From DATEMK01 sp035275625 (GTDB taxonomy: Bacteria > Bacteroidota > Bacteroidia > AKYH767-A > OLB10): a stretch of DNA of 31,425 bases. Made by a program: the position numbers and the translations under genes. Numbering within the stretch: position 1 is the stretch's first letter; each line of letters begins with the position of its first letter. The notes beneath the pieces were generated by a model, which saw nothing but the letters and a program-made list of their open reading frames with translations, was not told where the DNA came from and did no database searches. The stretch is taken from contig DATEMK010000321.1 in the NCBI GenBank assembly GCA_035275625.1, forward strand, positions 1 to 31,425, read 5' to 3'. Positions 23,352-31,252 of this stretch are shown here, piece by piece.

Positions 23352-25529
23352 ATGAAAAAAATAGTATTGATGTCTTTACAACTCATTGTTATAAAATGCT
23401 ACGCTCAATCTCCTGAATGGAAAAATTATACCAATGGCAAATGGATTAATTCTACAGCAATTTATACTAATCAAATTTGGTCGGGTACTTCAGGAGGTCT
23501 TGTGTCAATTGATATAGGTTCCGGAACAACAACTTTTTATAATAAAGCTAATTCGGGCTTACCGGTCAATGAGGTTAATTATTTAAAATTCGATGGTAGT
23601 GGAAACTTATGGATAAGCGAATATGGTAGTGGAATTATCAAATTTGATGGTGTAAATTGGACTCAGTTCACTACAGCAAATTCGGGAATCATTACAAACT
23701 ACATATACTCAATAAACATCGATGCCTTTAACAATCTGTGGTTATGCTCCAATTCCGGATTAATTAAATATGATGGTATTTCATGGTCAGTTTTGGATAC
23801 TTCCAATTCCGGATTGCCTTCAGATAATACACAATCAATTTCATTTGATGTTTCAGGAGGCATGTGGGTAGCAACAAATGCCGGGCTTGCAAAATATGAT
23901 GGAACTATCTGGACTGTTTTTAATACGTCTAATTCTGGAATTCCTGATAACTCCGTTAAGTATATTTTGAACCAAGATTCCATCGTCTGGTTAACTACTT
24001 ATTACGGGCTGACAAAATTTGATGGGTCTTCTTGGATAACTTACGATACTTCAAATTCTTCTTTGCCGGACAATATGGTTTTTAGTTTAGCCATAGATAA
24101 CAATGGTTTGAAGTGGATTGGAACTTATTACGGGCTTGCAAGCTTCAACGACACAACATTTACTGTTTTTACAACAGACAATTCAGATATTCCAAGTGAT
24201 TTTATTACTGCAATATCAATATCTGCTAATAACGATAAATGGATTGGCACAGCTCCTACACTTTATAATCATAATTTTTCAAAAGGTGGCTTATCCAAAT
24301 TTGACGGAACCACATGGCAGCCTTATAATACTTCCAATTCCGGTATTGGCAATAACCTGGTTAATGATATTGTAATTGATAAAACTGGTAAAAAATGGTT
24401 TGTTTCAAATAATGGAGTCTCATCATTTGACGGAGCAGGCTGGAATTCTGAAGACTCTCTGAACCTTCTCCTGCCTGACAAAAATTTAATTACTATGGCA
24501 ATTGACAGTTCGGGAAATAAATGGTTTGCCACTTATACAGGGTTATACAAATATGACGGTGACAGTGTTGAGAATTTTGATACATCAAATTCAGTTTTCA
24601 CCACAGACAAAATTGTAGAAATAACAGTAGCACCTGATTCAACGATATGGATAGGAACATTTGGAGGGGGAATGGTTAAATATGATGGAAGCAGCTGGAC
24701 AGTATTCAATACTTCTAATTCAATGCTTCCTTCCGATTCAGTTCGTGTAATAATTTTTGACCAAAATGCGCATTGCTGGATAGGTACTGAAGGCGGTGGA
24801 CTTGCTGAATTCATTCCGTCTGCTGGAATCTGGAACCTTTACAATACATTTAATTCTGGTATTCAGACAGATTACATTACATCCATTGCTATAGACAGCT
24901 TAAATAATGAATGGATTGGATGTTACTTCATGCCGGGAGGCATTAGTCACTTTGATGGTGTTACATGGACAAATTACAATACGAGTAATTCGTTAATTCC
25001 AACATGGGATATTAAATCTATTGCTATAGATAAGCAGGGAAATATTTTGTGCAGCGCAGGCGGATGCAATTTCGCTTGCGCCCTTCCTATCGGATTAATT
25101 AAATTTGATGTAAATCAGAACACATTTACCGTTTTCGATATACATAATTCAGGTATTCCTAATAATGACGTTTATTTTAGCTACGCGGATAATAATGGCG
25201 ATGTTTGGTTAGCAACTGCCGGAGGGGTTGGAGTGGTTACACAAAATGGATTAAATACTTCGATTCCTGTTTCCCAATATATCAGTGAAACAGTTTTGAT
25301 TTATCCCAATCCTGCCTCTGATTTTATTTCTATTCAGCATGAAAATTCGAATGACAATAAATTGACTGTTTCACTATTTGATATTACTGGAAACACCGTT
25401 TTTGAAAAAACATTTTCAGGAAAAAATAATTTTTTAATTCCGGTTAGAAATTTAGAAGATGGAATGTATTTAGTCACCATTGCTGATAATAAAAAAACAT
25501 TCCGGAAAAAAATAATGATTCAACATTAA
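23352..25529 (+). CDS. T9SS-secreted Reg_prop double beta-propeller
   Basis: A 725-residue protein with signal peptide MKKIVLMSLQLIVIKCYAQ. About thirteen to fourteen repeats of roughly 42-50 residues follow (20-640), each with a W-x-G/A-T-x-x-G-L/G-x-K-F/Y-D-G core and a T-S-N-S-G-x-P linker, such as KWIGTYYGL or IWIGTFGGG. The count fits two seven-bladed propellers. This is the two-component-regulator propeller (Reg_prop) repeat that forms the sensor part of hybrid two-component systems, but no membrane helix, kinase or response-regulator domain follows. Instead the type A CTD (VLIYPNPASDF, about 650-725) sends the protein to the surface. It may bind glycan or another ligand outside the cell. 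It lies 26 nt after the previous gene and 10 nt before the next. Confidence 0.88.
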   Translation: MKKIVLMSLQLIVIKCYAQSPEWKNYTNGKWINSTAIYTNQIWSGTSGGLVSIDIGSGTTTFYNKANSGLPVNEVNYLKFDGSGNLWISEYGSGIIKFDGVNWTQFTTANSGIITNYIYSINIDAFNNLWLCSNSGLIKYDGISWSVLDTSNSGLPSDNTQSISFDVSGGMWVATNAGLAKYDGTIWTVFNTSNSGIPDNSVKYILNQDSIVWLTTYYGLTKFDGSSWITYDTSNSSLPDNMVFSLAIDNNGLKWIGTYYGLASFNDTTFTVFTTDNSDIPSDFITAISISANNDKWIGTAPTLYNHNFSKGGLSKFDGTTWQPYNTSNSGIGNNLVNDIVIDKTGKKWFVSNNGVSSFDGAGWNSEDSLNLLLPDKNLITMAIDSSGNKWFATYTGLYKYDGDSVENFDTSNSVFTTDKIVEITVAPDSTIWIGTFGGGMVKYDGSSWTVFNTSNSMLPSDSVRVIIFDQNAHCWIGTEGGGLAEFIPSAGIWNLYNTFNSGIQTDYITSIAIDSLNNEWIGCYFMPGGISHFDGVTWTNYNTSNSLIPTWDIKSIAIDKQGNILCSAGGCNFACALPIGLIKFDVNQNTFTVFDIHNSGIPNNDVYFSYADNNGDVWLATAGGVGVVTQNGLNTSIPVSQYISETVLIYPNPASDFISIQHENSNDNKLTVSLFDITGNTVFEKTFSGKNNFLIPVRNLEDGMYLVTIADNKKTFRKKIMIQH

Positions 25530-25539
25530 ATGCGACCTG

Positions 25540-26466
25540 ATGAAAAAAATTATGTGCTCCCTTCAACTACTCGTTATTACTGGTATAGCAGTTGCGCAAC
25601 AAACCGCTTCGGATGATTTTGAACGCCACCTTCTTGGAAATAACTGGTCGGTGTATTTTGGAAGCGGAGATGTACAAATTGTTGACAGCAGTGATTTAGG
25701 ATTTCCTGTTTCAGGATATTTTGGTTTGTTAGGTTGGACAGCTACATCATTCGCAGCAAACCAATATTCTGAAATAATTATTTCACCTGATAAAATTGAC
25801 AGCATGTTGTGCCAGGCATTTGTCAGAAGGCGCAGCAGTGATTTTGCACGATATGGTTTTCATTGGAACAACGCTTATGGCGGTCGTTGGGAAATAAAAT
25901 ATGACGGAGTGCCTACTGCGCAAACACGTATTCTTGATTCATTGCCCGGTGCACCGCCTGCCAATGGCGATACTGTGCGTATTGAAATTTCAGGCATGAC
26001 TATCAGCGGTTATCTTAATGGTAATTTGATGTTACAGGCAACAGATACTGCGTTCACCACATCAAATCCTATTACCACTACGGGAGTTCCGGGGATTGCT
26101 TATCGCTTTACGACAACATTTACTCCGGTATTTCCTTCTCCGGTTATTGAACAATGGAATGGGGGTGACTTAGCTCAAACCTCAATTGCAACTGTGATTG
26201 AGAAAACAAATTATTTTGAAGTGTTTCCCAATCCTTGCCATTTGAATTCAATTACAGTTAAAGGAATAAACGATTTTAATAATATCGCTTGTGTTGAAAT
26301 TTTAAACCTGTCAGGTCAGACAATTATCAGCCAAAGTATAACAACTGAAAAAAATTTTGTAACGCTGGATATTTCAAATCTTAGTGCAGGTATCTACTTT
26401 TTAAAGATAATTACACACAAAGAAATTTTTGTTTCAAAAGTTATAAAAGAAAATAACTCTTATTAA
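25540..26466 (+). CDS. T9SS-secreted LamG/concanavalin-like protein
   Basis: A 308-residue protein with signal peptide (MKKIMCSLQLLVITGIAVAQ). A jelly-roll domain (about 22-210) has the typical first strand SDDFERHLLGNNWSVY, a middle FVRRRSSDFARYGFHW segment, a VRIEISGMTISGYLNG strand and the final IEQWNGGDL. This is the LamG/concanavalin-like fold that usually binds sugars. The type A CTD starts FEVFPNPCHLN (about 225) and has the GIYFLKI motif; a few extra residues (ENNSY) end the chain. It is the last gene of the five-gene operon beginning at 17772. After it a 162-nt gap holds a candidate promoter for the next operon. Ligand unknown. Confidence 0.8.
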   Translation: MKKIMCSLQLLVITGIAVAQQTASDDFERHLLGNNWSVYFGSGDVQIVDSSDLGFPVSGYFGLLGWTATSFAANQYSEIIISPDKIDSMLCQAFVRRRSSDFARYGFHWNNAYGGRWEIKYDGVPTAQTRILDSLPGAPPANGDTVRIEISGMTISGYLNGNLMLQATDTAFTTSNPITTTGVPGIAYRFTTTFTPVFPSPVIEQWNGGDLAQTSIATVIEKTNYFEVFPNPCHLNSITVKGINDFNNIACVEILNLSGQTIISQSITTEKNFVTLDISNLSAGIYFLKIITHKEIFVSKVIKENNSY

Positions 26467-26565
26467 AACCTGAACATTAAGGATTCACTTTGAAAAAATA
26501 GATTTTGATAAGTTGCAATCCATCGGAAGCAGCAATTTAATTTTAAAATGGAATGTTGATGGAGA

Positions 26566-26597
26566 TTTGATGGAACTAATAATTAATTTTAATTTAG
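26566..26597 (+). promoter_or_regulatory. Candidate Bacteroidota promoter for the glycosyltransferase operon
   Basis: TTTG at 26566-26569, 20-nt spacer, then TAATTTAG at 26590-26597 (one mismatch from TAnnTTTG). It ends 31 nt before the ATG at 26629, in the gap after the T9SS operon. Confidence 0.4.
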
Positions 26598-26628
26598 GCG
26601 CTAAAACTTGCAATCTTTATTTTAACCA

Positions 26629-27813
26629 ATGAATAAACGTACGATTAATACGCTGCATCTTTTTGAGAATTATTTACCAAACGCACAGAACTGGATTTTC
26701 AGAACACTTGTTAACCTTCCGAACAGTAGAATTGCTGTGGCAGCATATCATTATTACAATCCCAATTTTGTAACACCCAACATAAAGCTTATTGATTTAC
26801 CTGGTTATGTTTCTAAAGATATTCTTGAAGGACATGGGAGTGATAAACCAATATTACAGTGGGTTACAGACGAGTTAATTAACAAAAAAGATTGTAATAA
26901 TAAGTTTTTTAAATATCTTGCCGGAAAGGTTAAAGAATTAAAAATAGATTTGATTCATTGTCATTTTGCTCACGTAGGATATCAATTCCTGGAATTAAAA
27001 AAACTAACGGGGTTGCCGTATATTGTTTCATTTTACGGTTTTGATTATGAGAGCCTTGTTCATAAATATCCTAAATGGAGAAATCGTTATAAAGAGTTGT
27101 ATGATACAGCCAATGTGTTTATCTGTGAAGGTGCGTATGGTGCAGCTATAATTCAAAAGCAGGGATGCCCTGGAAAAAAAATAAAAGTGATGGCTCTCGG
27201 AGTGGACACGGATAATATACCTTTAACTAATCGAATAAAAAATAATAATGAGCTTCATCTGTTGCAATTGGCAAATTTTAAGCAGAAGAAAGGACATATT
27301 TATTCATTAAGGGCATTTGCAGATGCTGTGAAAGATTGCCCTGATATGTCAATTACTTTTGTCGGAAGCGGTGTGCCGGAGGGTTTAACAGAAGAAGTTA
27401 AAAAATATAAAATTGCCGATAAGGTAAAATTGATAAGTTCCATTCCGTTCAGCGAGCTTTATAAATTTATGGATTCATTCCAGGTTTTTATCCATCCGAG
27501 CTGTTACGCTGAAGACCGTGATTGCGAGGGAGGCGCACCTATTGTTATTTTGGATGCCGAATGCACTGGAATGCCTGTAATTGCAACCACGCATTGCGAT
27601 ATTCCGGCAGAGGTCATTGACGGGGAAACAGGGTTCTTAACTCCGGAGAAAGATGTGGAGAGGCTCGCATCTTCCATACGGCATTTTTATAAAATGAATA
27701 ATAAGGAATATCAAAAGTTTTCTGCGGCTGCCCGTAATCATATTATTGATAAATTTAATATTAAGAAAACTGCTGCCGGGCTTGAAAAAATTTATAGAGA
27801 AATTTTGAATTAA
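26629..27813 (+). CDS. GT4-family glycosyltransferase (WcaL-like)
   Basis: A 394-residue cytoplasmic enzyme with the GT-B fold. N-terminal acceptor half: LIHCHFAHVGYQFLEL (about 102-117) and LPYIVSFYGFDYESLV match the HCHFG/H-G-D motifs of WcaL/AmsK-type glycosyltransferases. C-terminal donor half: a GVDTDNIPL segment, the QKKGHIYSLRAF motif that usually marks GT4 members, and the EGGAPIVILDAECTGMPVIAT stretch with the conserved acidic residues for the nucleotide sugar. It should transfer a sugar from a nucleotide donor to a growing surface polysaccharide or lipid-linked chain. Donor and acceptor cannot be deduced. It is probably co-transcribed with the kinase-like gene 89 nt downstream. Confidence 0.9.
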   Translation: MNKRTINTLHLFENYLPNAQNWIFRTLVNLPNSRIAVAAYHYYNPNFVTPNIKLIDLPGYVSKDILEGHGSDKPILQWVTDELINKKDCNNKFFKYLAGKVKELKIDLIHCHFAHVGYQFLELKKLTGLPYIVSFYGFDYESLVHKYPKWRNRYKELYDTANVFICEGAYGAAIIQKQGCPGKKIKVMALGVDTDNIPLTNRIKNNNELHLLQLANFKQKKGHIYSLRAFADAVKDCPDMSITFVGSGVPEGLTEEVKKYKIADKVKLISSIPFSELYKFMDSFQVFIHPSCYAEDRDCEGGAPIVILDAECTGMPVIATTHCDIPAEVIDGETGFLTPEKDVERLASSIRHFYKMNNKEYQKFSAAARNHIIDKFNIKKTAAGLEKIYREILN

Positions 27814-27902
27814 AGTTAGCAAAAAGAGTTCTTTTCTGCCAGTATGGTAGCTAATTATAAAAAACATAATGACGAAGCATTTAAAATAATCAAAGTTCAG
27901 AC

Positions 27903-28913
27903 ATGTTCCTTTTTAAATTAATAAATAAAATAAAAAAGAAATTAAGTCCTGAATTTAAGCTGGATAGAAAATTATTGAGTGAAATTACAGAGCGATATTC
28001 CAAAAAGCCGCATCAGTTTAAATTAATCAGGCAGAGTAATAATTATATTTTTGAAGTTGAACCATTTGAAATTCTGCGATTATCGCCTTCTGTTCATCAG
28101 AGTTATGAAACCGTCTTATCAGAGCTTGAATGGATATTATTCGTACACTCCCATGGAGTTAAAGTTGTTAAACCGCTACTTTCAACAGCAGGAAAATTAG
28201 TAGAGAAAATAGAATATGGCAATGACTATTATACTGCCGTATTATTTGAGAAAGCAAAGGGTGTTGAAATTGGTGATAAGGAATCAACACCTGATGTATT
28301 TTTTAAGATGGGAACGCTGACCGGGCAGCTTCATGCAATTACAAAATTATATAATCCTTCACCTTCGGTAATGCCGCGAAAAGTTTGGCACAGTGCGGAG
28401 CCTGATAATGTAAAAAAATGTCTTCCTGCAGCAGAAAATCATCTTTACGGGAAGTTTACAAACTATCTTTCAGTTGCCATGCAAAATACACAGCACAGGA
28501 ATAACTTCGGTGTTGTTCATAATGACATAAGCAGGGGTAATATGCTATTGAATGATGGCGGGCTTACACTTTTTGATTTTGAAGATTGCTGTTACTCATG
28601 GTTTGTGAATGACATTGCAGGAATTTTTTATTATGTATTGCTTAATAATAAAAAAGATATTAAAGAAAACCTGGAATACTTACAGCATTTTATGGAAAAT
28701 TTCTGGAGGGGATATAAAAGTGCCAACCAGTTAAATCCTGATGAGATAAAATATATTCCTTATTGGATGGGTGCACGTGCCATCTTCATTTATGCTTATC
28801 TTAATAAAATATGGGATTTTAAAAACCTGGAGCCTCACCAGAAAAATTATGTCGGGCTTAATAAACTTTTTGTTCATTATGATTTTTCAGAATTGAGTTT
28901 AAAGATACCTTGA
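27903..28913 (+). CDS. APH-fold phosphotransferase (kinase-like)
   Basis: A 336-residue protein of the aminoglycoside-phosphotransferase/choline-kinase superfamily. The catalytic loop is HNDISRGNML (His206, Asp208, Asn213) and the metal-binding motif is FDFED (Asp225, Glu227, Asp228), both intact. The N-lobe shows FKLIRQSNNYIFEVE and a lysine-poor beta-sheet typical of this group. Members phosphorylate small hydroxylated molecules such as sugars, choline, homoserine or aminoglycosides. Next to a glycosyltransferase it could phosphorylate a sugar or a polysaccharide residue, which is inference; there is no specific reason to call it a resistance enzyme. It ends 19 nt before the HMA-MauE gene start. 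Confidence 0.85.
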   Translation: MFLFKLINKIKKKLSPEFKLDRKLLSEITERYSKKPHQFKLIRQSNNYIFEVEPFEILRLSPSVHQSYETVLSELEWILFVHSHGVKVVKPLLSTAGKLVEKIEYGNDYYTAVLFEKAKGVEIGDKESTPDVFFKMGTLTGQLHAITKLYNPSPSVMPRKVWHSAEPDNVKKCLPAAENHLYGKFTNYLSVAMQNTQHRNNFGVVHNDISRGNMLLNDGGLTLFDFEDCCYSWFVNDIAGIFYYVLLNNKKDIKENLEYLQHFMENFWRGYKSANQLNPDEIKYIPYWMGARAIFIYAYLNKIWDFKNLEPHQKNYVGLNKLFVHYDFSELSLKIP

Positions 28914-28932
28914 TAAATTGATAAATAAATTA

Positions 28933-29667
28933 ATGCAAAATACCTACTTCTTAACCGGCATGACGTGCGATAACTGCGTTGCAAAAATAAAAAGCGCTTT
29001 GTTAAAACTTCCCGATGTGGTGTCTGCCGAAGTTAAACGTAATCCTGATGTGGCGCTCATTGAAATGAGCAGGGACATTTCATTACCCGATTTACAACAG
29101 GCAATAAGTCCTGAAAAAAAATATGTTATTCATGATGGCGTATTCCCGGTTTCTTTTGTGAATGAGAAGGAGACTGATAGGATAAGCTTTTTGAAAACTT
29201 ATAAACCGCTGCTGATTATTTTCATTTACATTACGGCTGTTTCATTTATTGCGGCAAGAAATTATTATGGGTTTAACCTGATGGCATTTATGACTTATTT
29301 TATGGCTGGTTTTTTCCTGGTTTTCTCATTCTTTAAATTTCTGGATTTGAAAGGATTTGCTGATGGGTATTCCACCTATGATTTGCTTGCAAAAAAATGG
29401 AAGCCCTATGGTTTTATTTACCCCTTTATTGAACTGGCTTTCGGAGTGTGGTTATTGAAGGACGTGAATCATCATCTGGCTTATATATTTATAGCTGTTG
29501 TAATGAGCTTTAGCCTGTTGGGAGTGATAAACAGCTTGCGGAAAAAACAGGTGATTGAATGTGCATGCCTGGGGACGATTTTTAAAGTTCCGCTGGGGAC
29601 GGTGACGCTTGTTGAGGATTTTCTGATGGTGATGATGAGCGTAGCTTCGCTGGTTATTGTTTTTTGA
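28933..29667 (+). CDS. HMA-MauE fusion: copper/metal-binding domain plus redox-associated membrane domain
   Basis: A 244-residue membrane protein. A TTG at 28918 extends the frame, but the ATG at 28933 gives the domain start directly (MQNTYFLTGMTCDNC). Residues 1-65 are a heavy-metal-associated (HMA) domain with the metal-binding motif GMTCDNC (Cys12, Cys15), as in copper chaperones and P-type ATPases. Then come about four to five membrane helices (about 93-244) of the MauE/DoxX family. This part contains a Cys pair (Cys210, Cys212 in ECACLG). Fusions of this kind occur in many Bacteroidota and are annotated as heavy-metal-associated proteins with a MauE/DoxX redox-associated membrane domain. 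A role in copper delivery or thiol transfer across the inner membrane is inference. It follows the kinase gene by 19 nt. Confidence 0.87.
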   Translation: MQNTYFLTGMTCDNCVAKIKSALLKLPDVVSAEVKRNPDVALIEMSRDISLPDLQQAISPEKKYVIHDGVFPVSFVNEKETDRISFLKTYKPLLIIFIYITAVSFIAARNYYGFNLMAFMTYFMAGFFLVFSFFKFLDLKGFADGYSTYDLLAKKWKPYGFIYPFIELAFGVWLLKDVNHHLAYIFIAVVMSFSLLGVINSLRKKQVIECACLGTIFKVPLGTVTLVEDFLMVMMSVASLVIVF

Positions 29668-29701
29668 AGTAATATTGAATTAATAATCAAAAAATAGCAA
29701 C

Positions 29702-29992
29702 ATGGAACTGATAAAAATGCTCAATCACGATTATCAAACAAGAACTCTTTCCTTTTCATTGAACGGCACAACGGAAATGATTACCAATGTTGACAAGCAT
29801 TTTAATGAAGTAACTTATTTTTTATCTGCAAACCCTTCAACAAAACTTGTAATAGATTTTTCATTCAACATACCGCGAGAAAATAATGAAGAAGCACATT
29901 ACATATTGCGCCAACTTAAAACTGATAATTACTATTTAATCAGTGTTGATGCATTTCAAAATCTACTTAAATCAAGTCCAACTAACAATTAA
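29702..29992 (+). CDS. Small protein of unknown function
   Basis: A 96-residue soluble protein without signal peptide, membrane helix or cysteine. It has a beta-like start (TRTLSFSLNGTTEMI), a central LVIDFSFNIP strand and a helical C-terminal part (HYILRQLKTDNYYLISVDAFQNLL). ATGs at 29702 and 29717 are both usable. I do not recognise the family. It begins 34 nt after the HMA-MauE gene and may be co-transcribed. The coding call rests on open frame length and ordinary composition, so confidence is moderate. Confidence 0.55.
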   Translation: MELIKMLNHDYQTRTLSFSLNGTTEMITNVDKHFNEVTYFLSANPSTKLVIDFSFNIPRENNEEAHYILRQLKTDNYYLISVDAFQNLLKSSPTNN

Positions 29993-30008
29993 ATCCCAAA
30001 TAAACACT

Positions 30009-30121
30009 ATGAAAAACTACTTACACCATTTTATTATTTGTGACTTTCATTTCAGTCATATTTAGTAATTGTTCAAAGAATAAGATTAAAAGGATGTACT
30101 AAACCACCTGCCACAAAATAG
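30009..30121 (+). pseudogene. Decayed small lipoprotein gene
   Basis: The ATG at 30009 starts MKNYL but runs into a stop at 30063-30065. One base shift near the A5 run (30012-30016) opens a lipoprotein leader, TILLFVTFISVIFSNCSKNKIK, with a lipobox (IFSNC). A second shift near 30088-30091 then gives GCTKPPATK before a stop at 30119-30121. Together the fragments resemble the start of a Bacteroidota lipoprotein of the kind that begins with a C-SK-N-K linker and a GCT-P-A segment. Two frameshifts and a stop within about 110 nt argue for decay and not a single sequencing error. Confidence 0.5.
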
Positions 30122-30274
30122 TTCATAGGCGGACGAAAATAGTGGAAGTATTCACTGCATGTTTGCCTCCCCTTTTTTCAATCCCTTTTAAAAAAAAATT
30201 CTTTAATCCTGTCTTCGTTATCAGCCATTTTAATACTCCGAATAAACTGTAGGGCTAATTCCAAAATAACGACA
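30122..30274. other. Intergenic stretch without recognised gene
   Basis: This stretch, 3' of the decayed lipoprotein gene, has no plausible coding frame on either strand. It has a T-rich and A9-containing part near 30170-30200, and I see no clear promoter or terminator in it. It may contain the 5' region of the following T9SS gene. Confidence 0.4.
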
Positions 30275-31177
30275 ATGAAAAAACTTCTTCTTCTTATTGC
30301 AACACTTACTACAATGACTGCAAAATCGCAGACAGCGGTTTATCATCCCTTTCCTGACTCTTCTGCTATATGGAATTTTCACTATGTATCTTATTGCTTT
30401 CCATTAGGGACTATTGATAATTATTATTCAATCACTGTTTCAGGGGACACTGTAATAAACAGCCAAACGTATCATAAACTAAATACACCGTATGTTCAAG
30501 ACTTTTCTACCGGAACATGCGGAGGAGGAATTCCCAACGGCTATAAAGGTGCTATTCGTCAGGATACCACGAATAAAAAAGTATTTTATGTTCCGCCATC
30601 AGGCAGCATGGAAGAATTGCTTTATGATTTTAACATGCAGGTCGGAGATACAGTAAAAGGATTTCTTGAATCAATGGCTTTCCCTAAAGATACTATTCAG
30701 TCCATTGATTCTGTTTTAGTAGGAAATGATTACCGTAAAAGATGGAATATAAATCCTTGTTACTACATTTATTTTATTGAAGGCATTGGTTCTACTTTCG
30801 GATTGATTTCACTTTCTCCGGGTTGTCAACCAGACTGGGGGGAATATTCACTTACTTGTTTCACACAAAATGGAATGACGCTTTATCCCGATACAAATAT
30901 AAATTGCGAACTCATTACCTATGTAAAAAATATTTATTCTGAAAAATATTTGCAAATTATTTTCCCAAATCCTTTTATAAATGAATTGACAGTTAAAACA
31001 AACAGTAATGAACTTTCAGAAATTATTATTTATGATATTACTTCAAGAAAAATATTGCAACAGATATTTACAAACTCTGTTTTATTAAATACACAACAAC
31101 TTGCAAAAGGAATTTATATTTACGAAGTGATAAACAAAAAAGGAGCGATTGAAAAAGGTAAGGTTGTGAAAGATTAA
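30275..31177 (+). CDS. T9SS-secreted protein of unknown function
   Basis: A 300-residue protein with signal peptide (MKKLLLLIATLTTMTAKSQ). The mature domain (about 20-215) contains motifs common in a family of Bacteroidota secreted proteins: FPDSSAIWNFHYVSYC, YYSITVSGDTVINSQTYHKL, GAIRQDTTNKKVFYV, LLYDFNMQVGDTV and IEGIGSTFGLISL. It is probably a beta-rich surface protein, and no enzymatic motif stands out. The type A CTD starts IIFPNPFINEL and has the KGIYIYEV motif near the end. It is separated from the metal-related genes on both sides and looks like a stand-alone gene. Confidence 0.8.
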   Translation: MKKLLLLIATLTTMTAKSQTAVYHPFPDSSAIWNFHYVSYCFPLGTIDNYYSITVSGDTVINSQTYHKLNTPYVQDFSTGTCGGGIPNGYKGAIRQDTTNKKVFYVPPSGSMEELLYDFNMQVGDTVKGFLESMAFPKDTIQSIDSVLVGNDYRKRWNINPCYYIYFIEGIGSTFGLISLSPGCQPDWGEYSLTCFTQNGMTLYPDTNINCELITYVKNIYSEKYLQIIFPNPFINELTVKTNSNELSEIIIYDITSRKILQQIFTNSVLLNTQQLAKGIYIYEVINKKGAIEKGKVVKD

Positions 31178-31252
31178 TTCCATTTTTTAAGCAGAACCGT
31201 ATAAACTCTTTCATACTTCCACCGTTTCGTAAAATTATTTAAAACTTTTTAG

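Noticed and set aside
23400..25250. Regularly spaced similar stretches that could suggest a CRISPR or DNA repeat array
   Set aside because: Repeats are about 125-150 nt apart, follow codon phase and encode Reg_prop blades; there are no short identical repeats with unique spacers.
27825..27842. Possible terminator after the glycosyltransferase gene (AAAAGAGTTCTTTT)
   Set aside because: Palindromic but the loop would be two bases, too tight for a terminator hairpin.
27903..28913. Aminoglycoside resistance gene
   Set aside because: The APH fold is shared by many metabolic kinases; context is a glycosyltransferase and nothing indicates drug modification.
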